Below, one piece after another: positions 18,881 through 27,411 of a stretch of 64,000 nucleotides of DNA (its first letter is position 1; each line of letters opens with the position of its first letter). Position numbers and translations under genes: made by a program. The notes below the pieces were generated by a model, which saw nothing but the letters and a program-made list of their open reading frames with translations, was not told the DNA's origin and made no database searches. The DNA is from Nostoc sp. S4. Lineage in GTDB: Bacteria > Cyanobacteriota > Cyanobacteriia > Cyanobacteriales > Nostocaceae. Location: contig JAQYWR010000002.1 in assembly GCA_029379225.1 (NCBI GenBank), forward strand, positions 62,001 through 126,000. The letters run 5' to 3'.

Positions 18881-19246
18881 TTAACTTATAACTCCTAACT
18901 TTTCATAAAAACGGCAAGATTCGCAAGGGCCATCTGGGTTGACTGCACAGCGAATGATTTCTGAATGAGCGTTGTAGCAGCAGGTAGCATCACCGATTAC
19001 CCAACGTCCTTCTACTAAACTTTTCTCAGATGGTCGTTTGGCAGACTGGACGTAAATGGCAATATTATTTAAACGGTAGCGTCCGGCTTTAAGTTGGTAT
19101 CGATGACGGCGTTCTAAAACAGCGTAGGTTTTACCTTGAAAATCGAGATAGTTTCCCGGTTGGGGTGTCCAATCAAGTTGCACTCTACCGAGGGACTCAC
19201 GCGGATGCGTGAGAATCACCTCGGTTTGTAAAGAGTCTGGCTCCAT
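18881..19246 (-). CDS. Conserved cyanobacterial Cys-containing protein (probably DUF6464)
   Basis: A 121-residue soluble protein. Its central segment VLERRHRYQLKAGRYRLNNI and the C-terminal cysteine cluster (GDATCCYNAHSEIIRCAVNP, then CESCRFYE) are conserved features I associate with the cyanobacterial DUF6464 family, named from memory. Six cysteines, five of them in the last third with a CxxC, suggest a metal or redox site. No reaction is known. It is convergent with fmt, with 41 bases between. Confidence 0.75.
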   Translation of the reverse strand: MEPDSLQTEVILTHPRESLGRVQLDWTPQPGNYLDFQGKTYAVLERRHRYQLKAGRYRLNNIAIYVQSAKRPSEKSLVEGRWVIGDATCCYNAHSEIIRCAVNPDGPCESCRFYEKLGVIS

Positions 19247-19355
19247 AAGCTTATGTGATTTGATTTACATTATAAGGATGTTATCGCAATAACTTTCTTT
19301 AGCTTACCGAATTCAGATTACAATTAATAATTCACTATAATTTGCCAAAATTAGA

Positions 19356-19374
19356 GATGCACAATTAGTGCATC
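19356..19374 (-). terminator. Stem-loop terminator
   Basis: GATGCAC and GTGCATC arms with a 5-base loop lie 9 bases past the stop of the FAD oxidoreductase gene; on the minus strand they are followed by TCTAATTTTGG. Confidence 0.5.
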
Positions 19375-19382
19375 CCTACAGA

Positions 19383-20894
19383 TTACGGCAACCAAAATTC
19401 AGGCAGGATAGATTTACCTAAATCACGCAGAATTTGGTTGAGCGATCGCGCTACTTTTATATGCGCTTCATCCTCTTCTACAGGTAAAATCTCAGATGGT
19501 TGACCTTCTCCTAAATAAGACACTACTAAATTTGCCGCCTCTAAGCCAGTAACATAAGCCTTTTCCTGCGACCAGGAACCATGACGGTTCACAATCCAAT
19601 CTCCACTCATAAACACATTTTCAAAACTTGTTTTAGCAGGTAACATATAACGATAGCTACCAGGTGCAAAATGAGTCACCGCTTGAGGTAGCCGAATTAC
19701 ACTGCTATCAATAATCTTTGCCTCCTGAAACGTTGGTACACAAGTTGCTAAATAACGCTGAACTATTGGTAAAATCTCTTCATCACTTAAGTTAACAAAC
19801 TGATTTGCGTGATAAAAATCAGCTTCAACCACTGTTCCTGGTTCGTAGCGATATTCATCATGTAGAGCATTCAAATCAAAAAATGTCCAACCGGTAGTTG
19901 CGTCGAATCCAAAGCAAGCATTAGAAGGACGAGGAATATTAACTTTGCGATCGAACCATAAGCGAGTTGCTAAAACATCAATCGATCCTAAGTTGCTCAA
20001 ATTCCGGAATTCTTCACGACTTTGCAAACTCGGACTAGTTGAAACAATTTTCTTCATCCCTGCGATCCCGACAGCAAAAATCACAGCATCGGCATCAAAA
20101 ACTTCATCACCGCAAACCACACTTTTTACTCGATAATTACTATCAACAACTAAGTCGGTCACCCGCCGCTTGGGTAACACTCGCGCCCCAGCTTTTTCAA
20201 TACGTTCCACCCAAGGACGAAATATTTTTTCTCCTACAGTTCCCCGACACCAAACCACATCAAAATCTGGTTGATGAGCCAAAATAAAAAAGTAAAGCAT
20301 CCCTAAAGTTGCTGCGGCTGAACATTGTTCGCCAGGGGCAAACAAACCCACTAATAACATTGGTTCAAAAGCTTCGCGGTAAAGTCGTGCAGAAACATTA
20401 AAATTTTTGAACAATTCACGGGCAGTGACAAAATCATAGCGCCGCCAAGCTGCATCAGAATTATCAAAATCAATAACAGTATAAAGTAAAGGTAGGGCGC
20501 TCAGACGGTCAATTAGTGGCAATCGTTTAAACTGAGTGTAGAGAAAAGTTCCCAGAGGAGTAGGGAGTCTTGGTAAGTCTTGAAAAATTGGTGATTCAAC
20601 TTCTAAACCCGCAGGCGAATATTGGGAAGAACGAGTCCAAGTAGTAAAAGGATTAATTTCTAATTCATTAATCAGGGAAAAAATATTTCTATAAGGATAC
20701 CAGAAGCCATGAATGCCAGCTTCTTGTGATTTTCCGGTTGCTGTTTGCCAACCTGCTACCAGTCCACCGGGATAAGAACCTGCTTCTAAAAGTGTCACAT
20801 CATAGCCTTGTTTTGCCAAATGGTAGGTTGCTCCCAAACCTGCCCAACCTGCACCTACGACCACCACCCGTTTTTGTTGTGACCCTTCTACCAT
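19383..20894 (-). CDS. FAD-dependent desaturase/amine-oxidase-like oxidoreductase
   Basis: A 503-residue flavoprotein related to zeta-carotene and phytoene desaturases. The FAD motif VVVVGAGWAGLGATYHLAKQ is at residues 10-29, followed by LEAGSYPGGLVAG, and the C-terminal FAD contact is NVFMSGDWIVNRHGSWSQEK. I start it at the ATG at 20894 because GGAGG sits 5 bases upstream; the frame is open 36 codons further but that stretch looks non-coding. The GIHGFWYPYRNIF segment resembles the ZDS/hydroxysqualene-dehydroxylase branch. Substrate unknown; a lipid or isoprenoid is inferred. Confidence 0.85.
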   Translation of the reverse strand: MVEGSQQKRVVVVGAGWAGLGATYHLAKQGYDVTLLEAGSYPGGLVAGWQTATGKSQEAGIHGFWYPYRNIFSLINELEINPFTTWTRSSQYSPAGLEVESPIFQDLPRLPTPLGTFLYTQFKRLPLIDRLSALPLLYTVIDFDNSDAAWRRYDFVTARELFKNFNVSARLYREAFEPMLLVGLFAPGEQCSAAATLGMLYFFILAHQPDFDVVWCRGTVGEKIFRPWVERIEKAGARVLPKRRVTDLVVDSNYRVKSVVCGDEVFDADAVIFAVGIAGMKKIVSTSPSLQSREEFRNLSNLGSIDVLATRLWFDRKVNIPRPSNACFGFDATTGWTFFDLNALHDEYRYEPGTVVEADFYHANQFVNLSDEEILPIVQRYLATCVPTFQEAKIIDSSVIRLPQAVTHFAPGSYRYMLPAKTSFENVFMSGDWIVNRHGSWSQEKAYVTGLEAANLVVSYLGEGQPSEILPVEEDEAHIKVARSLNQILRDLGKSILPEFWLP

Positions 20895-21073
20895 CTTAGC
20901 CTCCGATTCTTCCAGTCCAACAACTAATGTATAGCGTAGATTCTCCGTAGGACTACAGAATCTAGAATCTAAAATTTTATTAGAGGAAGTGGTTGAGTAC
21001 AATTCCTTGCGGTTAATGCTGGCTTAAGAGTATAACAGAAGACAGATTTAGTTATTTATGAGGAATAATCCTA

Positions 21074-21976
21074 ATGACTCAATTAGCAAATGTAAAATTC
21101 AGCTTGGATGATTATGAATTACGAGATGGTATTTATTTTCCTAGTGACTACAAACAGTTAAACAGTACTCAACACAAAAAAACCTGGGATAAAATTGGTA
21201 AAACTTACTATGGTTCTCAGAAAATTGAAAAAGTTGCAGAGAAATCGCCCATCAAACAAGATTACACTCTGCTAACTGGTACACCTGGAGGTACTTGGAA
21301 TAAATTTCCGTTGAACAAATCTGTGGATTCTATTCTGGAGATTGGTTGCGGTTATGGTCGCGCACCTTTGCATCTCTCTAAAGCCAAAAATTTAAGATGT
21401 GAAAAATATTATGGCATTGATATTTCTGAACCTCTGTTGCGGCGGTTAATCAAGGTTAAACAAGAATACGATTTTTTTCCAGAAGCTGAGTTTAACTTAA
21501 TTTGCAATTCTGCTGAAATATTACCTATAGGAGATAATTCTATAGATTTGGTAATTTCTAATTGTGTTTTTATGCATATACCAGATGCACAATTAAGAAA
21601 CTTATTAGCTGAGATATCTCGCGTACTCAAACCTGGTGGAATTTTTGTTTTTAATCATTCGTTTCACAACAAATCTTGTCCTTCTCATATTATCCATAAT
21701 TTTGTGAGAAAGTTGAACCCATTTGTGAGAAATCCAGTTTATTTGAAACAATATTCATCTGCTGAAATAGAGGAAATGTTAGCAACTGCTGGAATGAAAA
21801 CAAAATGTCCAGAGTATATTGTCGAACCCACAGCAGAATATGCAATTTTGCCAGAAACTATTAAAGGAATTCCGGTACCGTTTGCTAAAGCCATCAATAG
21901 AAGTCTCAAACCATCGGGTAATTTAAAAGAAACTTTGGCTTATGGTTTTAGCGCTTACAGCACTCAATTGGATTAA
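21074..21976 (+). CDS. Class I SAM-dependent methyltransferase
   Basis: A 300-residue soluble enzyme. SAM-binding motif I is ILEIGCGYGRAPLHLS (about residues 89-104), followed by YYGIDISEPLLRRL (motif II acidic residue), DLVISNCVFMHIPD (motif IV) and ISRVLKPGGIFVFNHSFHN. These are the hallmarks of the methyltransf_11/25 group. The substrate cannot be read from sequence. It is divergent from the FAD oxidoreductase at 20894; the shared 180-base gap could drive both. A terminator-like hairpin follows at 22021. Confidence 0.87.
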   Translation: MTQLANVKFSLDDYELRDGIYFPSDYKQLNSTQHKKTWDKIGKTYYGSQKIEKVAEKSPIKQDYTLLTGTPGGTWNKFPLNKSVDSILEIGCGYGRAPLHLSKAKNLRCEKYYGIDISEPLLRRLIKVKQEYDFFPEAEFNLICNSAEILPIGDNSIDLVISNCVFMHIPDAQLRNLLAEISRVLKPGGIFVFNHSFHNKSCPSHIIHNFVRKLNPFVRNPVYLKQYSSAEIEEMLATAGMKTKCPEYIVEPTAEYAILPETIKGIPVPFAKAINRSLKPSGNLKETLAYGFSAYSTQLD

Positions 21977-22020
21977 TCTAGAAACTATTAGGTTAGGTAA
22001 AAGTTTGTAGTCAGTGATTC

Positions 22021-22052
22021 GATCCCCGGCTTCTGGTAAAAAGTCGGGGATC
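22021..22052 (+). terminator. Strong stem-loop after the methyltransferase gene
   Basis: GATCCCCGGC and GTCGGGGATC form a 10-bp stem with one G-U pair and a 12-base loop, followed by AAACTTTTG. It is probably a terminator. Confidence 0.6.
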
Positions 22053-22319
22053 AAACTTTTGATGAATGATTTAGGACTACGATCGCTAGCTTGCAAAGTT
22101 TTCCTAAAAGTGCGATCGCCACCTCTGCGATAATCTCAAAAATCAAAAATAAATAGAACAATGTAGAAAAACAAAACTATGTTAGTAAAAATTAAATAGG
22201 CTTAAACCCTCTTTCCTCCAGCATAGCTGCCTCCTGCCCTCTACCTTTTCACCCTGCCTCATCCCAACAATAAATATTCATACCGACCTACTTAGTTGCT
22301 GCAAAGTATGAATTTGGTA

Positions 22320-22352
22320 TAGGGCTAAGCCTTTGCCGTAAGCTTCGCCCTA
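22320..22352 (-). terminator. Stem-loop after the MBL-fold gene
   Basis: TAGGGC (22320-22325) and GCCCTA (22347-22352) with inner AAGC/GCTT pairing lie 6 bases beyond the minus-strand gene at 22358. No long T run follows, so the terminator role is tentative. Confidence 0.4.
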
Positions 22353-22357
22353 CCGAT

Positions 22358-22957
22358 TTACAATGTTGCCACAAGTTCCTTTAAGCGATGGCGTCCATCT
22401 CGGAAGACTGGCCAACCATCCCCCACTAACACTGCTTCTACCCGAGTCAGTTTAGCCAACCTCTGCACAGAAGCAACAGCCTGCTCTCGATTCAGCAGCT
22501 TGTCATCGGGTAAAATTGTCAAACTACCTGCTTTGCGTGCCCTGACTAAATCTCCTGTAATTAAAGTCGTTTCCTCCAGTAGTAGAGCCAGTTCACCGGG
22601 GGTTTTAGAACCTTGGAGTTCAATTACCTTTAGTCCAGGTACAAATTCTTCACCATCAGACAGCCAGCGATCGCAATGTATGGGAAAAGTATCTTTTTCC
22701 GCCACAGGACCAGCTACTTTAGCATAAGTTTGATCGGCAATTTCTTTACTTGCCCTGATATGTTCAGAATTTGTCAACACTATCCAAACCACACCACCGA
22801 GGGATTGCAGATGATTCCAATCATGGTTTGATAGGGCTACTGGGTCAATCAAGATGTTGCCATCTGGGCGAATCCAGGCAATCCCATTGAAATCAATATT
22901 TCTTGCCGGATTGAAATTAGACCAGCTGTAGAGATCGGGACGGTGCAAAGATTTCAT
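22358..22957 (-). CDS. MBL-fold protein lacking the metal ligands
   Basis: A 199-residue protein with the metallo-beta-lactamase fold order: IAWIRPDGNILIDPVALS, WIVLTNSEHIRASKEIA, then ELALLLEETTLITGDLVRAR. In active members the second segment carries HxHxDH, but here the equivalent is NSEHIR; the HTPGH position reads KTPGE, and the late histidine position reads VGDGWPVF. Only the aspartate of TGDL is kept, so zinc hydrolase activity is unlikely. The family is probably a binding or structural variant. The start is the ATG at 22957. Confidence 0.75.
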   Translation of the reverse strand: MKSLHRPDLYSWSNFNPARNIDFNGIAWIRPDGNILIDPVALSNHDWNHLQSLGGVVWIVLTNSEHIRASKEIADQTYAKVAGPVAEKDTFPIHCDRWLSDGEEFVPGLKVIELQGSKTPGELALLLEETTLITGDLVRARKAGSLTILPDDKLLNREQAVASVQRLAKLTRVEAVLVGDGWPVFRDGRHRLKELVATL

Positions 22958-23083
22958 GATGATTCTGGATTAGTACCTTCAATAATTGACTATTAATCTC
23001 AATAATTCAGTATATAGATAATGAGGTGACTGGAGATTAGTTATTGGTCATAGGGAGTGTCCAGTGCCCAGGCGTAAAGTTAG

Positions 23084-23172
23084 GAGTTAAGAGTTTGGAA
23101 TTCTCTCGTGTATCCTTCTGCTCCCCTCCCCATCTCCTCATCTCCAGCACTCCCCACTCCCCATCCCTTTCC
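23084..23172. repeat. C-rich low-complexity repeat
   Basis: Pyrimidine-rich run (ctcccctccccatctcctca and onward) related to the C-rich half of the repeat at 5955-6100. It is preceded by gttaggagttaagag, another common intergenic motif in this window. Confidence 0.6.
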
Positions 23173-23293
23173 CCCTTAATCTAAAATTTGATTATACTAC
23201 GATAAATCTATCGATATTATGTATTTAATCGGGTTTAAAGAAATTCCCGCATAACCGTGATGGAGATCGACAAAAGTATGGGGGTAAGTTCAG

Positions 23294-23562
23294 ATGCAAC
23301 GCCAAAAAATATTACCTAAGGCAAACCAATTTACAGAGTCGGTGATTCGAGAAATAACAAGGGTGGCCCTGCACATAGTGCAGTCAATTTAGCCCAGGGA
23401 TTTCCTGATTTTCCTTGTCCTCAGGAGTTAAAACAGCCAGCCTACGAAGCAATAGAAGCAGATGTTAACTAATATGCTATTACTTGGGGCGATGTCTGGC
23501 GACAAGCCGCTTCGCGTCTACACCCATTTCGGGAAGCAAAGGAAAGAAATAAACAATTTTAA
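23294..23562 (+). pseudogene. Class I aminotransferase remnant
   Basis: The frame from the ATG at 23294 reads FTESVIREITRVAL; after a one-base loss near 23372 the next frame continues HSAVNLAQGFPDFPCPQELK, then AYEAIEADVN, a TAA stop where Gln is expected, and YAITWGD. This is the N-terminal signature (NLAQGFPDF...QYAITWG) of PLP-dependent class I/II aminotransferases of the methionine/kynurenine aminotransferase type. The remaining 300 residues are gone; the frame ends at 23562, 20 bases before the cystathionine beta-synthase gene. It is a decayed gene that probably preceded this sulfur-metabolism cluster. Confidence 0.8.
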
Positions 23563-23582
23563 AAATTATCTAGAGTTGCTAT

Positions 23583-24947
23583 ATGACTAATTACGACAAT
23601 ATTTTAGAAGCAATCGGTAGAACTCCATTAGTCAGACTTAATAAAATTGCTGAAGATATTCACTCAAATATTTACGCCAAAGTAGAATATCTTAATCCTG
23701 GCGGGAGTACCAAAGATAGAATTGCCCTCACTATGATTGAAGCTGCAGAAAAAACAGGTCAACTCCAACCTGGCGGCACTATTATTGAAGCTACCGCAGG
23801 CAATACTGGTGTAGGAATAGCATTAATTGCAGCAGTGAAAAAATATCGCTGCATATTCGTCATGCCAGATAAAATGAGCCAGGATAAAATCAATTTACTC
23901 ATAGCTTATGGTGCAGAAGTAGTTGTTACTCCCACATCTGTACCGCCTGACTCACCAGAAAGTTATAACGGTGTAGCAGAAAGACTCGCTAAAGAAATAC
24001 CCAAAGCTTACAGACCAAATCAATTTGAAAATCCGAATAATCCTTTAGCACATTACCTAACTACAGGTCCAGAAATTTGGTTAGATAGTCATGGTAAAGT
24101 AGATGTATTTGTTGCTGGTATGGGCACAGGCGGTACAATTTCCGGAGTTGCCAAATATCTGAAAGAGCAAAATCCAAATATAGTAATTGTTGGTGTAGAC
24201 CCAGAAGGTTCAATTCTTTCAGGTGACACACCCAAATCTTATAAAGTTGAAGGAATTGGGGAAGACTTTATTCCTAAAACTTTTAATCGCCAATTAGTAG
24301 ATGAAATGGTTCGAGTTAGCGATAAAGAATCATTTAATATGGCTCGTCGTTTAGCAAGAGAAGAAGGTTTATTGGTAGGAGGTTCATGTGGTACAGCAGT
24401 AGCCGCAGCCTTGAAGTATGCAGCCAGATTAACGCAATCAAAGTATATTGTAGTTCTATTACCAGATACGGGAAGAAATTACATTAATAAAATTTACTCC
24501 GATGCTTGGATGCAGGAAAATGGTTTTTGGGAAGGTACAACAGTCAGAAGCACGAAAATTGGAGAAATTCTGGCTCAAAAAATAGATTTTCCTTCATTAG
24601 TTGCTGTCAGTCCCCGTGATACCTTGAGTAAAGCCACAAATTACCTGCAAAAGTTAAATATCTCCCAGTTACCAGTGATTGATAACAATCATGTAGTAGG
24701 AAGTGTCAACGAAGCGTCTTTAATGAAATTTCTTCACGATGGAATTAACTTTTCTAATCAGGAAGTTTCGGCAGTTATGGGTAAACCATTGCCAATTCTC
24801 GATGAAGATGTGGATATTTCAGAAGCTTATCGAGTACTTTTATCGGGAACTACAGGAATTATTATTAAGCGGTGTGATGTTCCGGTTGGATTAATTACCA
24901 GAGCCGATTTAATTAGATATTGGATTAATCAAACCCAGAAATCATAA
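23583..24947 (+). CDS. Cystathionine beta-synthase / cysteine synthase with CBS pair
   Basis: A 454-residue PLP enzyme. The N-terminal fold-type II domain (about residues 1-315) has GRTPLVRLNK, the PLP lysine in PGGSTKDRIA, the TAGNTG loop and GTGGTISGVAKYL. Residues 320-450 hold a CBS-domain pair (SPRDTLSKATNYL, QLPVIDNNHVVGS, GLITRADLIRYW). This architecture fits cystathionine beta-synthase, joining serine or activated serine and homocysteine, with adenosyl ligand control through the CBS pair. O-acetylserine sulfhydrylase activity cannot be excluded. It is followed by a gamma-lyase/synthase gene, giving a reverse-transsulfuration pair. Confidence 0.9.
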   Translation: MTNYDNILEAIGRTPLVRLNKIAEDIHSNIYAKVEYLNPGGSTKDRIALTMIEAAEKTGQLQPGGTIIEATAGNTGVGIALIAAVKKYRCIFVMPDKMSQDKINLLIAYGAEVVVTPTSVPPDSPESYNGVAERLAKEIPKAYRPNQFENPNNPLAHYLTTGPEIWLDSHGKVDVFVAGMGTGGTISGVAKYLKEQNPNIVIVGVDPEGSILSGDTPKSYKVEGIGEDFIPKTFNRQLVDEMVRVSDKESFNMARRLAREEGLLVGGSCGTAVAAALKYAARLTQSKYIVVLLPDTGRNYINKIYSDAWMQENGFWEGTTVRSTKIGEILAQKIDFPSLVAVSPRDTLSKATNYLQKLNISQLPVIDNNHVVGSVNEASLMKFLHDGINFSNQEVSAVMGKPLPILDEDVDISEAYRVLLSGTTGIIIKRCDVPVGLITRADLIRYWINQTQKS

Positions 24948-25111
24948 ATCATCAGTTTAAATCTAGAATTTAGTAGCGACAATTAAATATAATTTCAGAC
25001 TAATTCCTAATTATTTTGAATTAAATCTGCATATTTTATGAAGCATTAAATCGAACTAATCCTAGATAATTTTTCTTGAATGCTGAATTCTTTATTTATA
25101 AAGGTAAAACA

Positions 25112-26248
25112 ATGGAATTTGAAACCAGAGCAATTCATGAAGGTCAACAATCAGACCCTCAAACAGGCGCAGTAATTGTTCCCATTTATTTAACTTCCAC
25201 CTATGAGCAAGAAGCCATAGGTCAGCACAAAGGATATGAATATTCCCGCACAGGAAACCCTACCCGCACTGCTTTGGAAGAGGCTTTAGCTTCTCTGGAA
25301 AATGGTAAATTTGGTTTAGCATTTGCCTCTGGCTTGGCTGCAACCACCATAGTATTAAGTCTGCTCAAAAGTGGCGACCATATTGTTGCTGGTGACGACT
25401 TATATGGCGGTACTTATCGTTTGTTAGAAAAGGTTGTAAAAAATTGGGGCGTGACAACTACCTATGTAGATATTGATAATATTGCTGATTTTGAAACTGC
25501 GATTACACCAAATACGAAGTTGATTTGGATTGAAACTCCTACCAATCCTTTGCTAAAAATTATTGATATTGCAAGATTAGCAAGTATTAGCCGTAAAAAC
25601 AATATTATTTTAGTAGTTGATAACACCTTTGCTAGTCCTTATTTTCAAAGACCGTTAGATTTAGGTGCTGATATTGTCGTTCACAGCACTACCAAATATC
25701 TTGGGGGACACAGCGATATTATTGGTGGTGCAGTTATCACATCTAATGAGCAACTATACACTGAACTGAAGTTTTATCAAAATGCGATCGGGGCAATTCC
25801 TAGTCCTTTTGATAGTTGGTTAGTACTGCGAGGTATTAAAACTCTAGCTGTAAGAATGCGCGAACATGAAAAAAACGCTTTATTTTTGGCTAAATTTTTA
25901 GAAAAACATTCTCAAGTTGAGCGAATTTATTATCCAGGATTACCTAGTCACGAACAATATCAATTAGCAAAAGAGCAAATGTCTGGCTTTGGGGGGATGA
26001 TAAGTTTGGAATTAAAAGGTAGTTTTGCTGAGGTTGAAAGATTTGCTTCCCGACTCAAGTTGTTTTTGCTAGCTGAAAGTTTAGGGGGAGTAGAATCACT
26101 GCTTTGTTATCCCACCAAAATGACTCACGGTTCCCTACCGGAAGCGGAACGGCACAAGCGAGGAATAAAGGATAATTTAGTTCGTCTTTCGGTGGGAATT
26201 GAGCATCAGCAAGATTTACAAGCTGATTTAGAAAATGCTCTAACTTGA
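25112..26248 (+). CDS. Cystathionine gamma-lyase / gamma-synthase
   Basis: A 378-residue Cys/Met-metabolism PLP enzyme. It starts MEFETRAIHEGQQSDPQTGA at the ATG at 25112 (an upstream in-frame TTG gives an unlikely extension). PLP-binding features are present: EYSRTGNPTR, SGLAA, DNTFASPYFQRPLDLGADIV, the Schiff-base lysine in HSTTKYLGGHSD, and ESLLCYPTKMTHGS. Lyase and synthase members cannot be separated securely by eye; pairing with cystathionine beta-synthase 164 bases upstream favours the lyase making cysteine from cystathionine. A clear terminator follows at 26291. Confidence 0.9.
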   Translation: MEFETRAIHEGQQSDPQTGAVIVPIYLTSTYEQEAIGQHKGYEYSRTGNPTRTALEEALASLENGKFGLAFASGLAATTIVLSLLKSGDHIVAGDDLYGGTYRLLEKVVKNWGVTTTYVDIDNIADFETAITPNTKLIWIETPTNPLLKIIDIARLASISRKNNIILVVDNTFASPYFQRPLDLGADIVVHSTTKYLGGHSDIIGGAVITSNEQLYTELKFYQNAIGAIPSPFDSWLVLRGIKTLAVRMREHEKNALFLAKFLEKHSQVERIYYPGLPSHEQYQLAKEQMSGFGGMISLELKGSFAEVERFASRLKLFLLAESLGGVESLLCYPTKMTHGSLPEAERHKRGIKDNLVRLSVGIEHQQDLQADLENALT

Positions 26249-26290
26249 AAATAGCGACTAGAGAGTAGTGTTAAGATTTAGTATTGCTGA

Positions 26291-26321
26291 ACCCCTACAG
26301 TGTGTAGGGGTCAAAAGATTT
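26291..26321 (+). terminator. Rho-independent terminator
   Basis: ACCCCTACA and TGTAGGGGT form a perfect 9-bp stem with a 3-base loop, followed by CAAAAGATTTTTT. It ends the transsulfuration transcript. Confidence 0.85.
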
Positions 26322-26707
26322 TTTGATTATGGTTACGTAATTTTCAAGCGTATCTATCTTCAAATTAATAGAAGTTAATAAATATTTTTAGGTATTTATT
26401 AAAAAAAATGACATTATTTGCTGTCTAAATTTAACTATAACTTCTAATCTCAAACCTAAAGTTGATTTGCCTAATAAAACCCTACTTCAAAGTGGGAGTA
26501 TTTAAACCCTAATACATATGAATTTTTAGAAAAACAACACTAAATATCTGTAGAATTAATTTAAAATTCCGGTAATTATATCGGAATAGTAGGTTTATAA
26601 ATTCTCGATAAAATACCCCATTGACTCCTTAAAAATATAGAACTACTGTTATAAGTAGTCCTGACAAGGACAGCATTAATGCATCAAGAAATCAAGAGGT
26701 ATTTCCG
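26312..26707. other. Leader and promoter region of the Csp-like gene
   Basis: AT-rich, gene-free. Just before the gene are two small palindromes: CTACT...AGTAG (about 26643-26659) and GTCCTGACAAGGAC (about 26659-26672). The second could be an operator or part of a leader hairpin, which would fit metal control, but no known copper-regulator site is recognisable. Confidence 0.35.
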
Positions 26708-27079
26708 ATGATGATGATGATGGCTGAAACCATGACTTCTGAAATGCAAGCTTGTATGAAAGCTTGTATGGACTGTCACAAAATGTGCATGGAAACCATG
26801 ACTTACTGCATGAGTAAAGGCGGTAAGCAGATGGACAAGAATATGATGAGCATGATGACTATGATGCGCGATTGTGCAGAAATGTGCATGATGTGTATGA
26901 ACATGATGATGGGCGGTTCTGAGTTCATGGGACGTACTTGTATGCTGTGTGCAGAAATGTGCGATCGCTGTGCTATGGCCTGTGAAATGATGAGCGACGA
27001 TGCCAAAATGATGGAATGTGCTGCTGCTTGCCGCAAATGTGCAGAAACTTGCAGATCTATGCACATGATGCCTGCATAA
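26708..27079 (+). CDS. Met/Cys-rich four-helix-bundle copper-binding protein (Csp/DUF326-like)
   Basis: A 123-residue protein with 17 cysteines and 38 methionines. Cysteines occur as CxxxC and CxxC along predicted helices (ACMKACMDCHKMC, RDCAEMCMMC, TCMLCAEMCDRCAMAC, ECAAACRKCAETC), the pattern of the copper-storage proteins Csp1/Csp3 and DUF326, where thiols line a four-helix bundle and hold many Cu(I) ions. The start is the first of several in-frame ATGs; AGAGG lies 8 bases upstream. No signal peptide is seen, so it is probably cytosolic like Csp3. The Met excess beyond the family norm is striking. A strong stem-loop follows at 27117. Confidence 0.9.
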   Translation: MMMMMAETMTSEMQACMKACMDCHKMCMETMTYCMSKGGKQMDKNMMSMMTMMRDCAEMCMMCMNMMMGGSEFMGRTCMLCAEMCDRCAMACEMMSDDAKMMECAAACRKCAETCRSMHMMPA

Positions 27080-27116
27080 TTCTCCTACTTCGCAGAAGTT
27101 TCTCTGCAACCTAATA

Positions 27117-27153
27117 TTCAAGCGCTCAGACTCTTTGGGTCTGGGCGCTTGAA
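27117..27153 (+). terminator. Long stem-loop after the Csp-like gene
   Basis: Arms TTCAAGCGCTCAGAC (27117-27131) and GTCTGGGCGCTTGAA (27139-27153) form a 15-bp stem with one G-U pair. No T run follows, so it may stabilise the mRNA as well as terminate. Confidence 0.65.
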
Positions 27154-27200
27154 GTAAAGACCATTTGAGTGATTCCAGTTTTTCAGTGAGGTACTGGTTA

Positions 27201-27327
27201 TATCATGTCCGGTTAAAGACTTATTATTAAGACCGCAGGGGAGCAGGGGGCTCTTAGCAGGGGGAAAGAGGTTTTCCTAGTTTTTGCACAGATACACCGA
27301 ATTATAACTAATTAGGCGGACATGATA
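27201..27327. mobile_element. Candidate MITE with TATCATGTCCG ends
   Basis: TATCATGTCCG at 27201-27211 and its exact reverse complement CGGACATGATA at 27317-27327 bound a 127-base segment with no coding capacity and an internal G-rich core (gcaggggagcagggggctct). Ends match further as TATCATGTCCGnnTAA. Possible TA duplication at the borders. No transposase is present. Confidence 0.55.
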
Positions 27328-27411
27328 TTAAAGTGTAGTTCAGTTGCTCCTATACTATATTGCCTGTTCCTTGTTCTCTATTCCTTTTTCCCCACTATAC
27401 ATTTGTGCGTT

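Noticed and set aside
20895..21002. 36-residue N-terminal extension of the FAD oxidoreductase
   Set aside because: The ATG at 20894 has GGAGG at the right distance and leads directly into the FAD motif.
26684..27121. A 145-residue His-rich open frame antisense to the Csp-like gene
   Set aside because: It is the mirror of the Met-rich gene: ATG codons read backwards give CAT (His). The sense frame has a ribosome site, a known motif pattern and a terminator.
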